From contig JABUMY010000018.1 of assembly GCA_013327885.1 (NCBI GenBank), forward strand, positions 62,001 to 126,000: 64,000 bases of DNA, given 5' to 3'. The notes below the pieces were generated by a model. That model worked only from the letters and a program-made list of their open reading frames with translations. It had not been told where the DNA came from and did not search any database. Positions 33,071-41,549 of the stretch are shown in pieces (within the stretch, counting starts at the first letter, position 1; the number at the start of each line of letters is the position of its first letter). The stretch is from Flavisolibacter longurius. Its GTDB lineage: Bacteria > Bacteroidota > Bacteroidia > Chitinophagales > Chitinophagaceae. The position numbers and the translations under genes are program-made.

Positions 33071-34666
33071 ATGCACAATAAAAAACTTCAGGTCTGGCTC
33101 CCTTTGATTCTTTCGGTGGTGATGATAGTAGGGATGTTCTTTGGATTTAAGATGCACCAGCAAACCGGCTCGGCAAATTTCTTTCGCCGGGACAAAGCCA
33201 ATACCCTTCAGGAAACCATGGACCTGATCAGAACCCGCTACGTGGACGAAGTAAAATTCGACTCGTTGCAGGACGATGCCATTACGGCCGTGATGGAAAA
33301 TTTAGACCCCCACTCTGTTTATATCCCTTACAGTGAAGTGGCCGAAGCCAACGAAGACCTGGCCGGTAATTTTGAAGGAATTGGTGTTGAGTTTAATTTG
33401 TTTCGCGATACGGTCAATGTGATCTATGTGATTCCTGACGGGCCCAGCGCCAAAGCAGGCCTGCAGTTGGGCGACAAGATCATTCGCGTAAATGACTCTT
33501 CTATTGTCAGCAAAACACTTCCCATCCAGGATATCCGCAAACTGATCCGCGGCAAAGCGGGTAGCAACGTTAAGCTTTCCGTGCTACGTGGCAGTACCAT
33601 TAAGGACATCACCATCACAAGGGGCAGCATACCACTTCCTGCGCTGGATGCTATGTACATGGTTGATGAAAACACTGGCTACATCAAGCTGGGTAAGTTT
33701 TCCGAAACCGCCTATCCTGAGTTTATGGAGAGTCTTGCCAAGTTGAAGACGTCGGGTATGCAGGACCTGATACTGGACCTGCGTGGAAACGGCGGTGGCT
33801 ACATTACGCAGGCGGTTAACATTGCCGATGAATTTTTGGACGAAGACAAACTGATTGTTTATACGCAGGGCACCAACATCGACAAAAAAAATTACAAGGC
33901 TTCAAAGCCCGGTGAGTTTGAAAAAGGAAAACTGCTGGTGCTGATCGATGAGTTGTCGGCCAGTGCATCCGAGATTGTGGCCGGTGCGCTGCAGGATTGG
34001 GACCGCGCCACCATTGTCGGTCGCCGCAGTTTTGGCAAAGGCTTAGTACAGGAGCAGTATGGCTTAAGTGATGGCGCTGCTATCCGCTTAACCGTTGCCC
34101 GGTATTATACGCCCAGTGGTCGCAGCATCCAGCGTCCGTACAACAAGGGCAAGAAAATTTACATGGAAGAGATCAAGGAGCGTTACCAGAACGGTGAGAT
34201 CATCAACCCCGATTCCTTGCACACAAGCGATGAGAAAGTATATACCACAAACGGTGGCAGAAAGGTTTATGGCGGTGGTGGCATTACGCCGGATGTGTAT
34301 GTGCCTGTTGACACCAGTTCGTTCACGCACAACGTAACTAAGCTTTATCTCGATGGCCGTTTCAACAATTTTATCTACCAGTATTACATGGCCAACCTGC
34401 CGCAGTTCCAGCAATACAAATCGCCAACGGATTTTGCCACGCAGTTTCGCAATACCGATCATGCCTGGAATGAACTGGTTGCCTTTGCCCTGCGAGACAG
34501 TATCTACCTGGCCAAAACACCTCCTTCCGACAGGCAGGCAATTGAAGAGCGGATCAAAGCCTTTTTAGCACGGTTAAAATGGCGCACACAAGGTTTTTAC
34601 GAAGTGTACAATCTTTACGATCCAATCTTTCAAAAAGCGAAGGAAGTGATCAATGGAAAAGGGTGA
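33071..34666 (+). CDS. S41 family C-terminal processing peptidase
   Basis: 531 residues from ATG 33071 (MHNKKLQVWLPLILSVVMIV, an uncleaved or signal-anchor helix). PDZ domain with EGIGVEFN and GPSAKAGLQLGDKIIRVND; catalytic Ser in LIDELSASASEIVAGAL near residue 300 and catalytic Lys in GRRSFGKGLVQ; C-terminal extension of about 150 residues. A periplasmic protease that trims C-termini (CtpA/Prc type). A TATTTTGC stretch upstream is near the -7 consensus. Confidence 0.94.
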   Translation: MHNKKLQVWLPLILSVVMIVGMFFGFKMHQQTGSANFFRRDKANTLQETMDLIRTRYVDEVKFDSLQDDAITAVMENLDPHSVYIPYSEVAEANEDLAGNFEGIGVEFNLFRDTVNVIYVIPDGPSAKAGLQLGDKIIRVNDSSIVSKTLPIQDIRKLIRGKAGSNVKLSVLRGSTIKDITITRGSIPLPALDAMYMVDENTGYIKLGKFSETAYPEFMESLAKLKTSGMQDLILDLRGNGGGYITQAVNIADEFLDEDKLIVYTQGTNIDKKNYKASKPGEFEKGKLLVLIDELSASASEIVAGALQDWDRATIVGRRSFGKGLVQEQYGLSDGAAIRLTVARYYTPSGRSIQRPYNKGKKIYMEEIKERYQNGEIINPDSLHTSDEKVYTTNGGRKVYGGGGITPDVYVPVDTSSFTHNVTKLYLDGRFNNFIYQYYMANLPQFQQYKSPTDFATQFRNTDHAWNELVAFALRDSIYLAKTPPSDRQAIEERIKAFLARLKWRTQGFYEVYNLYDPIFQKAKEVINGKG

Positions 34667-34691
34667 GTGGTGAATGGTCAGTGGTGAGTCG
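34667..34691. repeat. GTGAGTGGTGA-type word repeat
   Basis: GTGAGTGGTGAATGG and CAGTGGTGAGTCG follow the stop codon. The same words occur at 63654-63730. Confidence 0.55.
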
Positions 34692-34744
34692 TTCTTGAAA
34701 TTGAACTGTGTTTTCCTTTTTTATCAGTTATATAGAACAAATAG

Positions 34745-34781
34745 AAACAGCAAAGCTCCCAAACGGGAGCTTTGCTGTTTT
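34745..34781. terminator. Strong bidirectional terminator
   Basis: AAACAGCAAAGCTCCC and GGGAGCTTTGCTGTTT are exact complements around AAAC, T-rich outside. Serves the protease gene (+) and the small-protein cluster (-). Confidence 0.9.
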
Positions 34782-34814
34782 GATCCTTTCCGTAACGATT
34801 CCTAGAATTCTTTT

Positions 34815-35180
34815 CTACCGGCTGTTCTCGTCTCTTTTGCTTTCATTGGCTTTGTTGCGGGCATGCGCCAGCTCATCATCTTCCAGTGGCCGGCCACCGC
34901 CATCATTCACATTTTGCGCATCCCCTGTAAACTCCTGTACCTGCGCCGAACCACGATGGGCCGTTGCATTGGTTTCTTCATCGCCGGGATTGCTTCTCTG
35001 CCCGCTATCATTGTGTACCGGGCGGGAATCGTAGCCTGTCGTATCTTTTACATCCCCTTTTAATGCGTCTGCTTTTGCTCTTCTCGCCTCTTCATCGTTA
35101 CCCGCAAAACGCCCTTCATTATCGGCTTGCTCAAACCGTTTCTGTTCTTCACTCTTTCTGTCTTTATCCCTGTTTGCCAT
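34815..35180 (-). CDS. Small disordered hydrophilic protein
   Basis: 121 residues without hydrophobic segments or signal peptide; Asp, Glu, Lys, Arg, Asn and Gly dominate, with NRDKDRKSEEQKRFEQAD at the start. This is the composition of hydrophilin- or stress-type disordered proteins. Last of four tiny genes on the minus strand, followed by the terminator at 34745. No family recognised. Confidence 0.6.
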   Translation of the reverse strand: MANRDKDRKSEEQKRFEQADNEGRFAGNDEEARRAKADALKGDVKDTTGYDSRPVHNDSGQRSNPGDEETNATAHRGSAQVQEFTGDAQNVNDGGGRPLEDDELAHARNKANESKRDENSR

Positions 35181-35192
35181 ACCACATAATTT

Positions 35193-35393
35193 TTAGTCTT
35201 CACTAATGGAAGTAGTCACCCTGTTCTCTCCAGAATCATCGTCATCCGGTGCTGGCGTTGCCGCAAAACCCGGTCCTTCAAACAGTTCTTCAGGACCTGC
35301 CTGCCTTGACGCTGATACCGGCCCCGGCTCAGAAACACTTTCTTTGCTGGCTTCATCTGTCAGGTCGATCTTGCTTTTTCTATCACTGTCCAT
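35193..35393 (-). CDS. Small disordered acidic protein
   Basis: 66 residues from ATG 35393 (MDSDRKSKIDLTDEASKES), Pro/Glu/Asp/Ser-rich with no hydrophobic core. A longer start at 35435 would overlap the preceding gene. 12 bases ahead of the next small gene; probable operon. Confidence 0.55.
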   Translation of the reverse strand: MDSDRKSKIDLTDEASKESVSEPGPVSASRQAGPEELFEGPGFAATPAPDDDDSGENRVTTSISED

Positions 35394-35394
35394 T

Positions 35395-35583
35395 TTATAT
35401 ACTTTGTCTTTCGTAGAGGTCGTTTTCCCAACCAATTCGTCGCCGTTCCGAACGTGAGTTGTACTTGGAAGGATCGCCGTTGCTTCTTCTATCCTGCACT
35501 TGCTGGTTGTTGGAAGTTGCTGCTACGCGTACCATGTCTTCTTTTCTTTCCCTGCCCGCGGGCCTGCCGTTAAACTGTTGCAT
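35395..35583 (-). CDS. Small basic disordered protein
   Basis: 62 residues, Arg/Gln/Asn/Ser-rich (GRPAGRERKEDMVRVAATS, NSRSERRRIGW). Unlike its acidic neighbours it is positively charged. The stop is 1 base ahead of the next ATG. Function unknown. Confidence 0.5.
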   Translation of the reverse strand: MQQFNGRPAGRERKEDMVRVAATSNNQQVQDRRSNGDPSKYNSRSERRRIGWENDLYERQSI

Positions 35584-35609
35584 ACGATTGATTGGTTTGT
35601 TGGTTAAGA

Positions 35610-35831
35610 TTAAATCAAATCGGTTTTTTCGCCCAGCCTTGCCGATTCTCCTTCATCCAGGTCATCGTTGGGGCTTGAGGCAGTCAACTCTGCATCTTTC
35701 TCCATGTCCTTCTCGGCTTCGTCGTGCGCCGAAACATTCAATTTGTGTTGTTCCTTGCTGATCTCGTTTAGCAGCGGGTTTTCGTGCTTGCCTGCTGCTT
35801 CGTCCGTTCTTTGATTCTTATTTTTATCCAT
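35610..35831 (-). CDS. Small disordered acidic protein, first of the cluster
   Basis: 73 residues from ATG 35831 (MDKNKNQRTDEAAGKHEN), highly charged and rich in Glu/Asp. The upstream part of the frame (to 35933) looks non-coding. Its start codon lies inside the palindrome 35829-35852, so translation may depend on RNA structure. Confidence 0.55.
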   Translation of the reverse strand: MDKNKNQRTDEAAGKHENPLLNEISKEQHKLNVSAHDEAEKDMEKDAELTASSPNDDLDEGESARLGEKTDLI

Positions 35832-35852
35832 ACATGCAAATTGCAATGTATG
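35829..35852. promoter_or_regulatory. 24-bp near-perfect palindrome covering a start codon
   Basis: CATACA/TGTATG outer arms, TGCAA-A-TTGCA centre and one bulged A (35846). In the minus-strand transcript the ATG of the first tiny gene is in the 3' arm, so the hairpin could hide the start codon; as DNA it could be an operator. Confidence 0.55.
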
Positions 35853-36008
35853 CCCCAGAAATACTGTGCCGCTTTTATGAGAAAAGCTGCGCGGCGGCAG
35901 CTTTTTTTGCTTGATTTTCAGTTGCTTCAACAACCATTAAGAAGTTTCTAATTTGGGGCTAAGAGTAAACCGCTATACGGTGCTTAGAAAAATTTCTGTA
36001 CTTCACAT

Positions 36009-36482
36009 TTAGAGCTGAATCAGATTGATCACTTTTTCAAGGTAAATCTTGTCTGTCTCGTCAAATTCGTTCAGTGAAACGCTGTCAACGTCCAAGACAC
36101 CAATCACTTCCCCGTTTTTTAGCAGCGGCAGTACAATCTCCGACTTTGATAAACTGCTGCAAGCAATATGACCGGGAAATTTTTCCACGTCAGCAACCAC
36201 AATTGTTTCTCCCTTTGCCCATGCGGTTCCACAAACCCCTCTGCCCTTTCGGATGCGTGTACATGCTACCGGGCCCTGGAATGGACCGAGGACAAGTTCA
36301 TCTTCTTTAACGAGGTAAAAGCCAACCCAAAGCCAGCCAAACTGTTCTTTCAGCGCTGCGGCTACATTGGCAAGGTTTGCTACCAGATCGGTTTCTCCTT
36401 CCAGCAACGCTTTGATTTGCGGAAGCAGGGTTTCGTATTGTTCTTCTTTCGTGCCTTTTATAATTGTTAGATCTTCTGCCAT
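36009..36482 (-). CDS. msrC: Free methionine-(R)-sulfoxide reductase (GAF domain)
   Basis: 157 residues, one GAF domain. Cysteines C74, C84 and C108 are spaced exactly as C84/C94/C118 in E. coli fRMsr, with PVACTRIRKGRGVCG and HIACSS. Reduces free Met-R-sulfoxide, an oxidative-stress repair step. A perfect -7 box lies 18 bases upstream. Confidence 0.92.
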   Translation of the reverse strand: MAEDLTIIKGTKEEQYETLLPQIKALLEGETDLVANLANVAAALKEQFGWLWVGFYLVKEDELVLGPFQGPVACTRIRKGRGVCGTAWAKGETIVVADVEKFPGHIACSSLSKSEIVLPLLKNGEVIGVLDVDSVSLNEFDETDKIYLEKVINLIQL

Positions 36483-36499
36483 AAACTATCGTTGTGGCG

Positions 36500-36507
36500 C
36501 AAAGCTA
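36500..36507 (-). promoter_or_regulatory. -7 box of the fRMsr gene (TAGCTTTG)
   Basis: Perfect TAnnTTTG on the minus strand. Confidence 0.6.
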
Positions 36508-36595
36508 AGGCATATCAAAAGTGAAGCGGATGTGCAGGTTGCAACAAAAATGTAAAAGATACCAGATCTATTCTGCGACGGAATTGGCTTAAACT

Positions 36596-36638
36596 AAAAA
36601 TTGGTGAGAACACGGGTTTGATCCGTGCTGCTCACCAA
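36596..36638 (-). terminator. Two-tier terminator hairpin
   Basis: TTGGTGAG/CTCACCAA outer stem and CACGG/CCGTG inner stem; on the minus strand TTTTTAG follows. It ends the gene at 36676-37059. Confidence 0.8.
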
Positions 36639-36675
36639 TAGTTTCTGTCTGGTTTTTCGTTTGGAAAAGTTGTTA

Positions 36676-37059
36676 TCAGCCGTTCCTGCGGTTTTGCATG
36701 TTCTTACGCAAGTCTTCGAAAAATCCGGTCACAGCTTTCAGCTTTTCATCGCTAAGTGGAATGGCTTTGTATTTTTTGGTGGCTTCTTCTTCAATTGCCG
36801 CCATCTTTTTTGCTTTGTCTTCATCGCTCATCGACTGGTCCATGCGCACCTCGCGGCGTTGTGGCTGCGAAGCCATGTAAATATCCAGCACTTTGTCGGC
36901 CTCCGCATCAGTGATCTTTGCTTTTTCGACAAGCTGTGGTTTAACGCGTTCGATCATTCGCTGGCGCATTTGCTGTGGATCGCCACCACCCTGGGCTGAT
37001 GCCGTGTTTGCTGCAAACAAGGTCACAAACAAGGCGGCCAGTACAAAAAATTTTTTCAT
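36676..37059 (-). CDS. Small exported helical protein
   Basis: 127 residues from ATG 37059: MKKFFVLAALFVTLFAANT and ASAQ form a signal peptide. The mature part is helical and charged with IERVKPQLVEKAKITDAEADKVLDIY and KLKAVTGFFEDLRKNMQNRR, reminiscent of periplasmic LTXXQ/Spy-like proteins, but the LTxxQ motif itself is not evident. Function unknown; possibly an envelope-stress or metal-related chaperone. Confidence 0.65.
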   Translation of the reverse strand: MKKFFVLAALFVTLFAANTASAQGGGDPQQMRQRMIERVKPQLVEKAKITDAEADKVLDIYMASQPQRREVRMDQSMSDEDKAKKMAAIEEEATKKYKAIPLSDEKLKAVTGFFEDLRKNMQNRRNG

Positions 37060-37128
37060 GTTTGAAAGTTTAAGGTCCAATGTAGCCAAAGACTCTGTTA
37101 ATGGAGGTTAAAACGTGAAGATTTTTTG

Positions 37129-38265
37129 TTATTGAACCTCAAAAAGAAAAAACTGTGTTTTTTCAAACGCTGCAAAATTATCATCGGCAACAAACAGCAG
37201 GCTCCGTTTTCCGTTGGGTAAAATGGGACCGAATGTTGCACCTTCCACGTTATCCACCCACCGTTTCAATGTATCCATATTCAGCAGGAGCTTTTTCATA
37301 ATCGGTTTTACCGGGGGTGAAAGAACGAGAGAATTTCCACTGGCGATGTTCTCCGCTCCATCCAGCTCTGCCAGGTAAACGCGAATGTTACAGGTAAGCC
37401 TGCCCGTTGAAAACGAACGTTCGGTTACCAGGATTTGGTGATCGTTTACTGCAAGGATATCCGAAACGCCATTAAGGATAAAGGTGCCGCTGGAAATGGG
37501 CTCCTGGACAACCGGGTCGATAGGATAAGCAAATTGGGCAACCGCCTTTTTTGTTTCCACGTCGAATTGAATGATTCGTACCCAACGGGTAGAATCGTCC
37601 AGGCCAGCACGGGGACCATCTTCATACAATGGTTCCTCCATGCTTACATAAAGTGTTTTATAATTTTGGCTGAAGGCCAGTCCTTCAAACACACCGTTTT
37701 GCCGCGGCCCTTTTTCTTCCTCTGTCATGCGCATGTTTGGCGGCAATGGAAAGGTGTCGATCAATCGACCCTCTTTCGTAGCAATGGCGATAAAAGGATC
37801 GACAAGCACCTTACGGCCCGGGACCATTATCCGCTCACCTTCACTGGACCAAACAATGGTTTTGTTTGTTGGGTTGTAGCGCAGCGCCTCGGGATCGGGG
37901 TTTCGCAAAGAATCAACTTTTCTGTTCGGAAAAGGCTGTCCGTTCTTTTGGGTCAGTGTAACTGATTCGAGGAGACGAATGCTATCAATGGCGCTCTTAC
38001 CGATGTAAATCTTTGCTTTATAAAAGCGGGCGGTATTGATATCCGAACGGTCATCACAGATAAGGTAATACAGGTCTTCACTCGGTACGTATTCAATGCT
38101 GGATAATCCACCTACGGTCGTACCGGCAAACTGCAGTTTGTGCGGCAAAACATAATCGCCTAAAAATTTTAATCCATTCACCGGTTTGCCCGAAACAGAC
38201 CGTTGCGGGCTGCAGGCAAAAGCAAAAAGCGATAGGCCGAAAATGATAAGTAGATTTCGCATCAT
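37129..38265 (-). CDS. Esterase-like/phytase-like beta-propeller lipoprotein
   Basis: 378 residues; signal peptide ending LFAFAC (lipobox, Cys18). Phytase-like family (PF13449 type): GLSSIEYVPSEDLYYLICDDRSD, DPEALRYNPTNKTIVWSSEGER, NGVFEGLAFS, NVEGATFGPILPNGKRSLLFVADDNF. The DPEALR and EGLA motifs hold the acidic metal or phosphate-binding residues of the family. Probably extracytoplasmic; substrate unknown. Confidence 0.85.
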   Translation of the reverse strand: MMRNLLIIFGLSLFAFACSPQRSVSGKPVNGLKFLGDYVLPHKLQFAGTTVGGLSSIEYVPSEDLYYLICDDRSDINTARFYKAKIYIGKSAIDSIRLLESVTLTQKNGQPFPNRKVDSLRNPDPEALRYNPTNKTIVWSSEGERIMVPGRKVLVDPFIAIATKEGRLIDTFPLPPNMRMTEEEKGPRQNGVFEGLAFSQNYKTLYVSMEEPLYEDGPRAGLDDSTRWVRIIQFDVETKKAVAQFAYPIDPVVQEPISSGTFILNGVSDILAVNDHQILVTERSFSTGRLTCNIRVYLAELDGAENIASGNSLVLSPPVKPIMKKLLLNMDTLKRWVDNVEGATFGPILPNGKRSLLFVADDNFAAFEKTQFFLFEVQ

Positions 38266-38348
38266 GGATTCTCCGTTGTAAAATTGGGTCAGGATTAAAT
38301 GTTGCTATCGAGCTGCTGCAATTTTAAGCATTGCGGCGGACAACAAGG

Positions 38349-39269
38349 ATGAAAAAGATCGTTGGGTATTTGCGGGATTATTTGAAGGCTGTTGATAAAC
38401 GGTTGCTGTTGCTTGCTACGCTCTTCACCGCATTGCTTGTGTGGGCCAATTATGGGCTGGGCCTAAACAAGATCATCCGGCAACAGGGTGTAACGATGCA
38501 ATACCTGTGGTGGTACTTAATTTTTCTGTTTGCATTTGGTACCGGCTACTGGCTGCATTACCGCTTTGCACGGTCTTCAATTAACGCCACAAGTCGCTTT
38601 TGGGCTTTGTTGTTACTGGCACCGGCCATTTTTTCCTGGAAGATGGTGTATGCCCTGAGCGTTCGTTTTTCAGCCGATACGCTTGAAAACAGTTACTGGA
38701 CAGCCGTAACGTATTGGCCGTTCAAAGTGGTGGTGGTTACTGCCATCCTTTATCTAGTTTACAAAAGCGGTGAAAAAGAGGCATGCTTTTACGGCGTTAC
38801 GCTAAAGAATTTTTCCGCGAGGCCTTACTTGCTGATGCTTTTGTTGATGGTTCCGCTTGTGGCCCTAGCCTCAACCCAACCTGATTTTTTGGCCATGTAC
38901 CCGCGGATGCAAAACATTGCATTCCTGCAGCAGCCCGGTAAAGGATGGCATAAGCTGCTGTACGAAATTGCCTACGGACTTGATTTTTTTTCCATCGAGC
39001 TTTTCTTCCGCGGATTTCTGCTTTTTGCCTTTGCTAAATATGCCGGCCAGGCCGTTATCTTACCCATGGCCATATTTTATTGCACCATACATTTTGGCAA
39101 GCCGCTGGGCGAATGTATTTCCTCTTATTTCGGCGGGTTGATCCTTGGCGTGGTGGCGTACCGAACGCAAACCATTATGGGCGGCTTTTTTGTGCATGTG
39201 GGCATTGCCTGGCTGATGGAGTTGGGAGGATATCTGGGCGGCCCCCTGTCCCCCGGTGGGGGAACTTAG
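38349..39269 (+). CDS. CPBP family intramembrane metalloprotease
   Basis: 306 residues from ATG 38349, about eight transmembrane segments. The family normally has EExxxR; here it is SIELFFRG, so the first Glu is Ile. The later His residues are present (CTIHFGKP and FFVHVGIAW). The missing Glu could lower activity or be a subfamily feature. The last ten codons (GGPLSPGGGT) are encoded by a 30-bp repeat arm, so the C-terminus is a product of repeat insertion. A longer TTG frame at 38331 is less likely. Confidence 0.8.
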   Translation: MKKIVGYLRDYLKAVDKRLLLLATLFTALLVWANYGLGLNKIIRQQGVTMQYLWWYLIFLFAFGTGYWLHYRFARSSINATSRFWALLLLAPAIFSWKMVYALSVRFSADTLENSYWTAVTYWPFKVVVVTAILYLVYKSGEKEACFYGVTLKNFSARPYLLMLLLMVPLVALASTQPDFLAMYPRMQNIAFLQQPGKGWHKLLYEIAYGLDFFSIELFFRGFLLFAFAKYAGQAVILPMAIFYCTIHFGKPLGECISSYFGGLILGVVAYRTQTIMGGFFVHVGIAWLMELGGYLGGPLSPGGGT

Positions 39270-39318
39270 GCCGGAGTGAGTTTGCTTTTAACAATCCTTC
39301 TCTAGGAGTATAGTTTAC

Positions 39319-39339
39319 GCTGGCTGCGCCAGCTTTTTT
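39319..39339 (+). terminator. Terminator of the CPBP gene
   Basis: GCTGGC-TGC-GCCAGC then TTTTTT. Confidence 0.85.
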
Positions 39340-39342
39340 ATT

Positions 39343-39454
39343 TCGCACGGAGGGAAGGAGAAAAGGAGAATGGCAATTGGCAATAGGCAATCCGCAACAA
39401 GCAAATGGTAATGCTAGCCAATAAAATCCTCCTTTTCTCATTGGCTCCGTGCGA
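39343..39454. repeat. Imperfect 26-bp inverted repeat inside the 39.24-39.60 kb interval
   Basis: TCGCACGGAG-N5-GAGAAAAGGAG (39343-39368) against its complement at 39429-39454; only the 5 central bases differ. Between them lie GGCAATTGGCAATAGGCAA-type words. Confidence 0.75.
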
Positions 39455-39500
39455 CCATTTCTCACTGCGTAGCAGCAAAAATTCCATGTTCTCCTAAAAG

Positions 39501-39534
39501 AAAAACACGGCACGCTGATGCGTGTCCTGTTTTT
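39501..39534 (-). terminator. Terminator of rnpB
   Basis: AAAAACA.GG.CACGC / GCGTG.CC.TGTTTTT hairpin, 80 bases past the rnpB 3' end on the minus strand, with T runs on both sides. Confidence 0.65.
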
Positions 39535-39612
39535 ATAACCTAACGTCTCGTTGAAAAATGAAATGAAATATTGACCTAAGTTCCCCCACCGGGGGACAGG
39601 GGGCTTAAAAAA

Positions 39613-40017
39613 ACTGCAAGCCTGTAAGCCGGATTCTGTCTTCGTAAGCCAGTTTACACTGCGCTTGTCGAAGTGCTATCATTTATCTGGGACAGCCATC
39701 GCTGGCTGCCTCTATCTGCCTACCCACTCCCGCCGTCCGTTTGCACGGAACCTGGACGGGCAGCCCAATGGGCGGGATATATTTGGCATTTCAGCACGCA
39801 AGGTTTACCCCGGACTGCTGTTACCAGCAATCCCCGTAGGCTCTTACCCTACATTTTCACCCTCACCTCATGCAGTGCATGATTGGCAGTTATTTTCTGT
39901 GGCACTTTCTGTTATCCGCCTGAGGCGGATACCCACCCGTTAGGTGGTGCGTTGCCCTTTGCTGTCCGGACTTTCCTTCCCCTGCCAAAAGCAAGGAACG
40001 ATAGCGCAGCTTGCAGT
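39613..40017 (-). ncRNA. rnpB: RNase P RNA
   Basis: The minus strand reads ACTGCAAGC at the 5' end and GCTTGCAGT at the 3' end, forming P1. GGAAAGTCCGGACAGC near the 5' end and ACAGAATCCGGCTTACAGG near the 3' end are the universal bacterial RNase P signatures (helix P4 strands). About 405 nt, type A. It is the ribozyme that matures tRNA 5' ends. TACCTTTG at 40022-40029 is the -7 box just upstream. Confidence 0.96.
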
Positions 40018-40021
40018 GCCG

Positions 40022-40029
40022 CAAAGGTA
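40022..40029 (-). promoter_or_regulatory. -7 box of rnpB (TACCTTTG)
   Basis: Perfect TAnnTTTG ending about 5 bases before the predicted RNase P 5' end. Confidence 0.75.
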
Positions 40030-40096
40030 CACAAAGAGACATCGTATACCCGTTAATGAAATGAAAGTTGTAAATTATGTGCTGTAAATTTTTTGT

Positions 40097-40510
40097 ATGC
40101 CAACCATGTTCCACTATGCCAATGTTGACGACTATATTTCCGCACAGCCACAAGCTGTACAACCCACACTGAAGAAATTGCGCAAGCTTATTAAAGCCAC
40201 CGTTCCCAGTGGTGAAGAAGTGATCAGCTATTGCATGCCAGCCATTAAAAAAGATGGTATCGTGGTTTGGTATGCGGCCGCCAAAAAGCATTACGCCTTG
40301 TATCCGAAAGCAAATCTGATTCCTTTGTTTAAAGAAAGACTGGCGCCTTACGATGTAGCGAAAGGCACCATACGCTTTCCGCTTGACAAACCCTTACCTT
40401 ATGACCTGATAAAGGATACCGTTCTTTTTCGCGTGGAAGAAAATAAACAAATGGCTGCGGCGAAGGAACAGGTGCAAGCCGGCAAAAAACCAAAGCTGCA
40501 AAAGATTTAA
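40097..40510 (+). CDS. DUF1801 domain protein
   Basis: 137 residues; VDDYISAQPQAVQPTLKKLRKLIKATVPSGEEVISYCMPAIKKDG and AAAKKHYALYP, IRFPLDKPLPYDLIKDTVLFRVEENK are the YdhG/DUF1801 pattern (related to bacterial frataxin-like or iron-chaperone proteins). Small cytosolic protein of unknown precise role. The ATG at 40106 is an alternative start. Divergent from rnpB by about 80 bases. Confidence 0.85.
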   Translation: MPTMFHYANVDDYISAQPQAVQPTLKKLRKLIKATVPSGEEVISYCMPAIKKDGIVVWYAAAKKHYALYPKANLIPLFKERLAPYDVAKGTIRFPLDKPLPYDLIKDTVLFRVEENKQMAAAKEQVQAGKKPKLQKI

Positions 40511-40522
40511 GGCGAACGATTT

Positions 40523-41545
40523 TTAGGACTTGAAAAAAATTTCCGTAGCACCATAACCAAAATTGGGATGGTACTGGTTCACAAAAGATTTTACTTCCTT
40601 GCGGGTGCGCAGCAGTTCATGGATCTCGTCGCGAAGCTTGCCGCTGCCAATGCCATGAATTACGATCAACTGCGGCTGGTAATTGGCCAATGCTGCATCA
40701 TACCATTTTTCAAATTCCTTTAGCTGCATTGTCAGGATCTCGCCATTGGTGAGGTGCTTCCAGGAGTCAGTAAGCTTTTCTATGTGCAGGTCTACCACGG
40801 TTCTTGCAGGTAAAATATGCTGGCGAATATCTTTCAGGCTGTACACCTTGGTACCTTTCTGCACCGGTGTTTCTACAAAATCATCAAACGGCCTTCCCGG
40901 GTAGGTATCAAACAGTCTATACGTAAATGTTGCTTCGCCTTTTTCTTTTAAAACCTCGATGCGTTCAAATAACTGCTTGGGCTTCAGCTTTACCGAAGAT
41001 TCGTAATAATCGGCTTTGTTCTTGTCGGGCTTCAGCAATGAAAACTCAAATACAAAGGCTGGACTGTCGTTCATGTCTTCAAAGTCCACATCGTGGAGGT
41101 AAAAATCACTGAACGGCATGACTTCGCCACGCAGGTCAAATTCGGGCCGGCCAAAAAACTGCAGAGAATAAAGAAAGTTATACGCAAGTTCGGTGCGGTT
41201 GACAAGATGCACTTTCAGGTCGGTCACCACATCATCGCCAAATTCATCGGTTTGAAATTTCGGCAGGAAAGAAAGCCATACGCCATCCGCCACTTTTTTC
41301 TCCAGCGGCTTTGAGCCTTTTTTTTCCCGAGGCAGGTCTTCGATGTATTTTTTCTTTGGCTCTGTGGGGAAAAGCTTTTTCTCCGTAAACCGCTTGAAAT
41401 AAGGAAAATCGATCTGGTCCATGTAAGCCGGGAACTTTACGCCACGCACTTGGATCATCACCATTTTTTCGTTGATGATCTCAATCACCTCCCCTTCCTC
41501 ATTTGAATGCAACACAATTATCTTATCGCCAACCTGGTATTTCAT
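40523..41545 (-). CDS. Smr-domain/DUF2027 protein
   Basis: 340 residues. N-terminal KOW-like MKYQVGDKIIVLHSNEEGEVIEI, DUF2027 middle domain, then the C-terminal Smr domain with VDLHIEKL and VIHGIGSGKLRDEIHELL, the nuclease motifs of MutS2-type Smr proteins (probable RNA or DNA endonuclease or ribosome rescue). Alone here, convergent with the DUF1801 gene. TAATTTTG lies 4 bases before the ATG. Confidence 0.9.
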   Translation of the reverse strand: MKYQVGDKIIVLHSNEEGEVIEIINEKMVMIQVRGVKFPAYMDQIDFPYFKRFTEKKLFPTEPKKKYIEDLPREKKGSKPLEKKVADGVWLSFLPKFQTDEFGDDVVTDLKVHLVNRTELAYNFLYSLQFFGRPEFDLRGEVMPFSDFYLHDVDFEDMNDSPAFVFEFSLLKPDKNKADYYESSVKLKPKQLFERIEVLKEKGEATFTYRLFDTYPGRPFDDFVETPVQKGTKVYSLKDIRQHILPARTVVDLHIEKLTDSWKHLTNGEILTMQLKEFEKWYDAALANYQPQLIVIHGIGSGKLRDEIHELLRTRKEVKSFVNQYHPNFGYGATEIFFKS

Positions 41546-41549
41546 GCCG

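Larger units (their letters stand above)
39241..39604. repeat. Pair of perfect 30-bp inverted repeats 304 bp apart
   Basis: 39241-39270 (GCCCCCTGTCCCCCGGTG then GGGGAACTTAGG) and 39575-39604 are exact complements. The left copy contains the stop codon of the CPBP gene, the right copy abuts rnpB. The interval holds further palindromes. Confidence 0.9.

Noticed and set aside
39665-39943. Protein-like frames between 39.66 and 40.29 kb
   Set aside because: They lie within rnpB and antisense to RNase P RNA.
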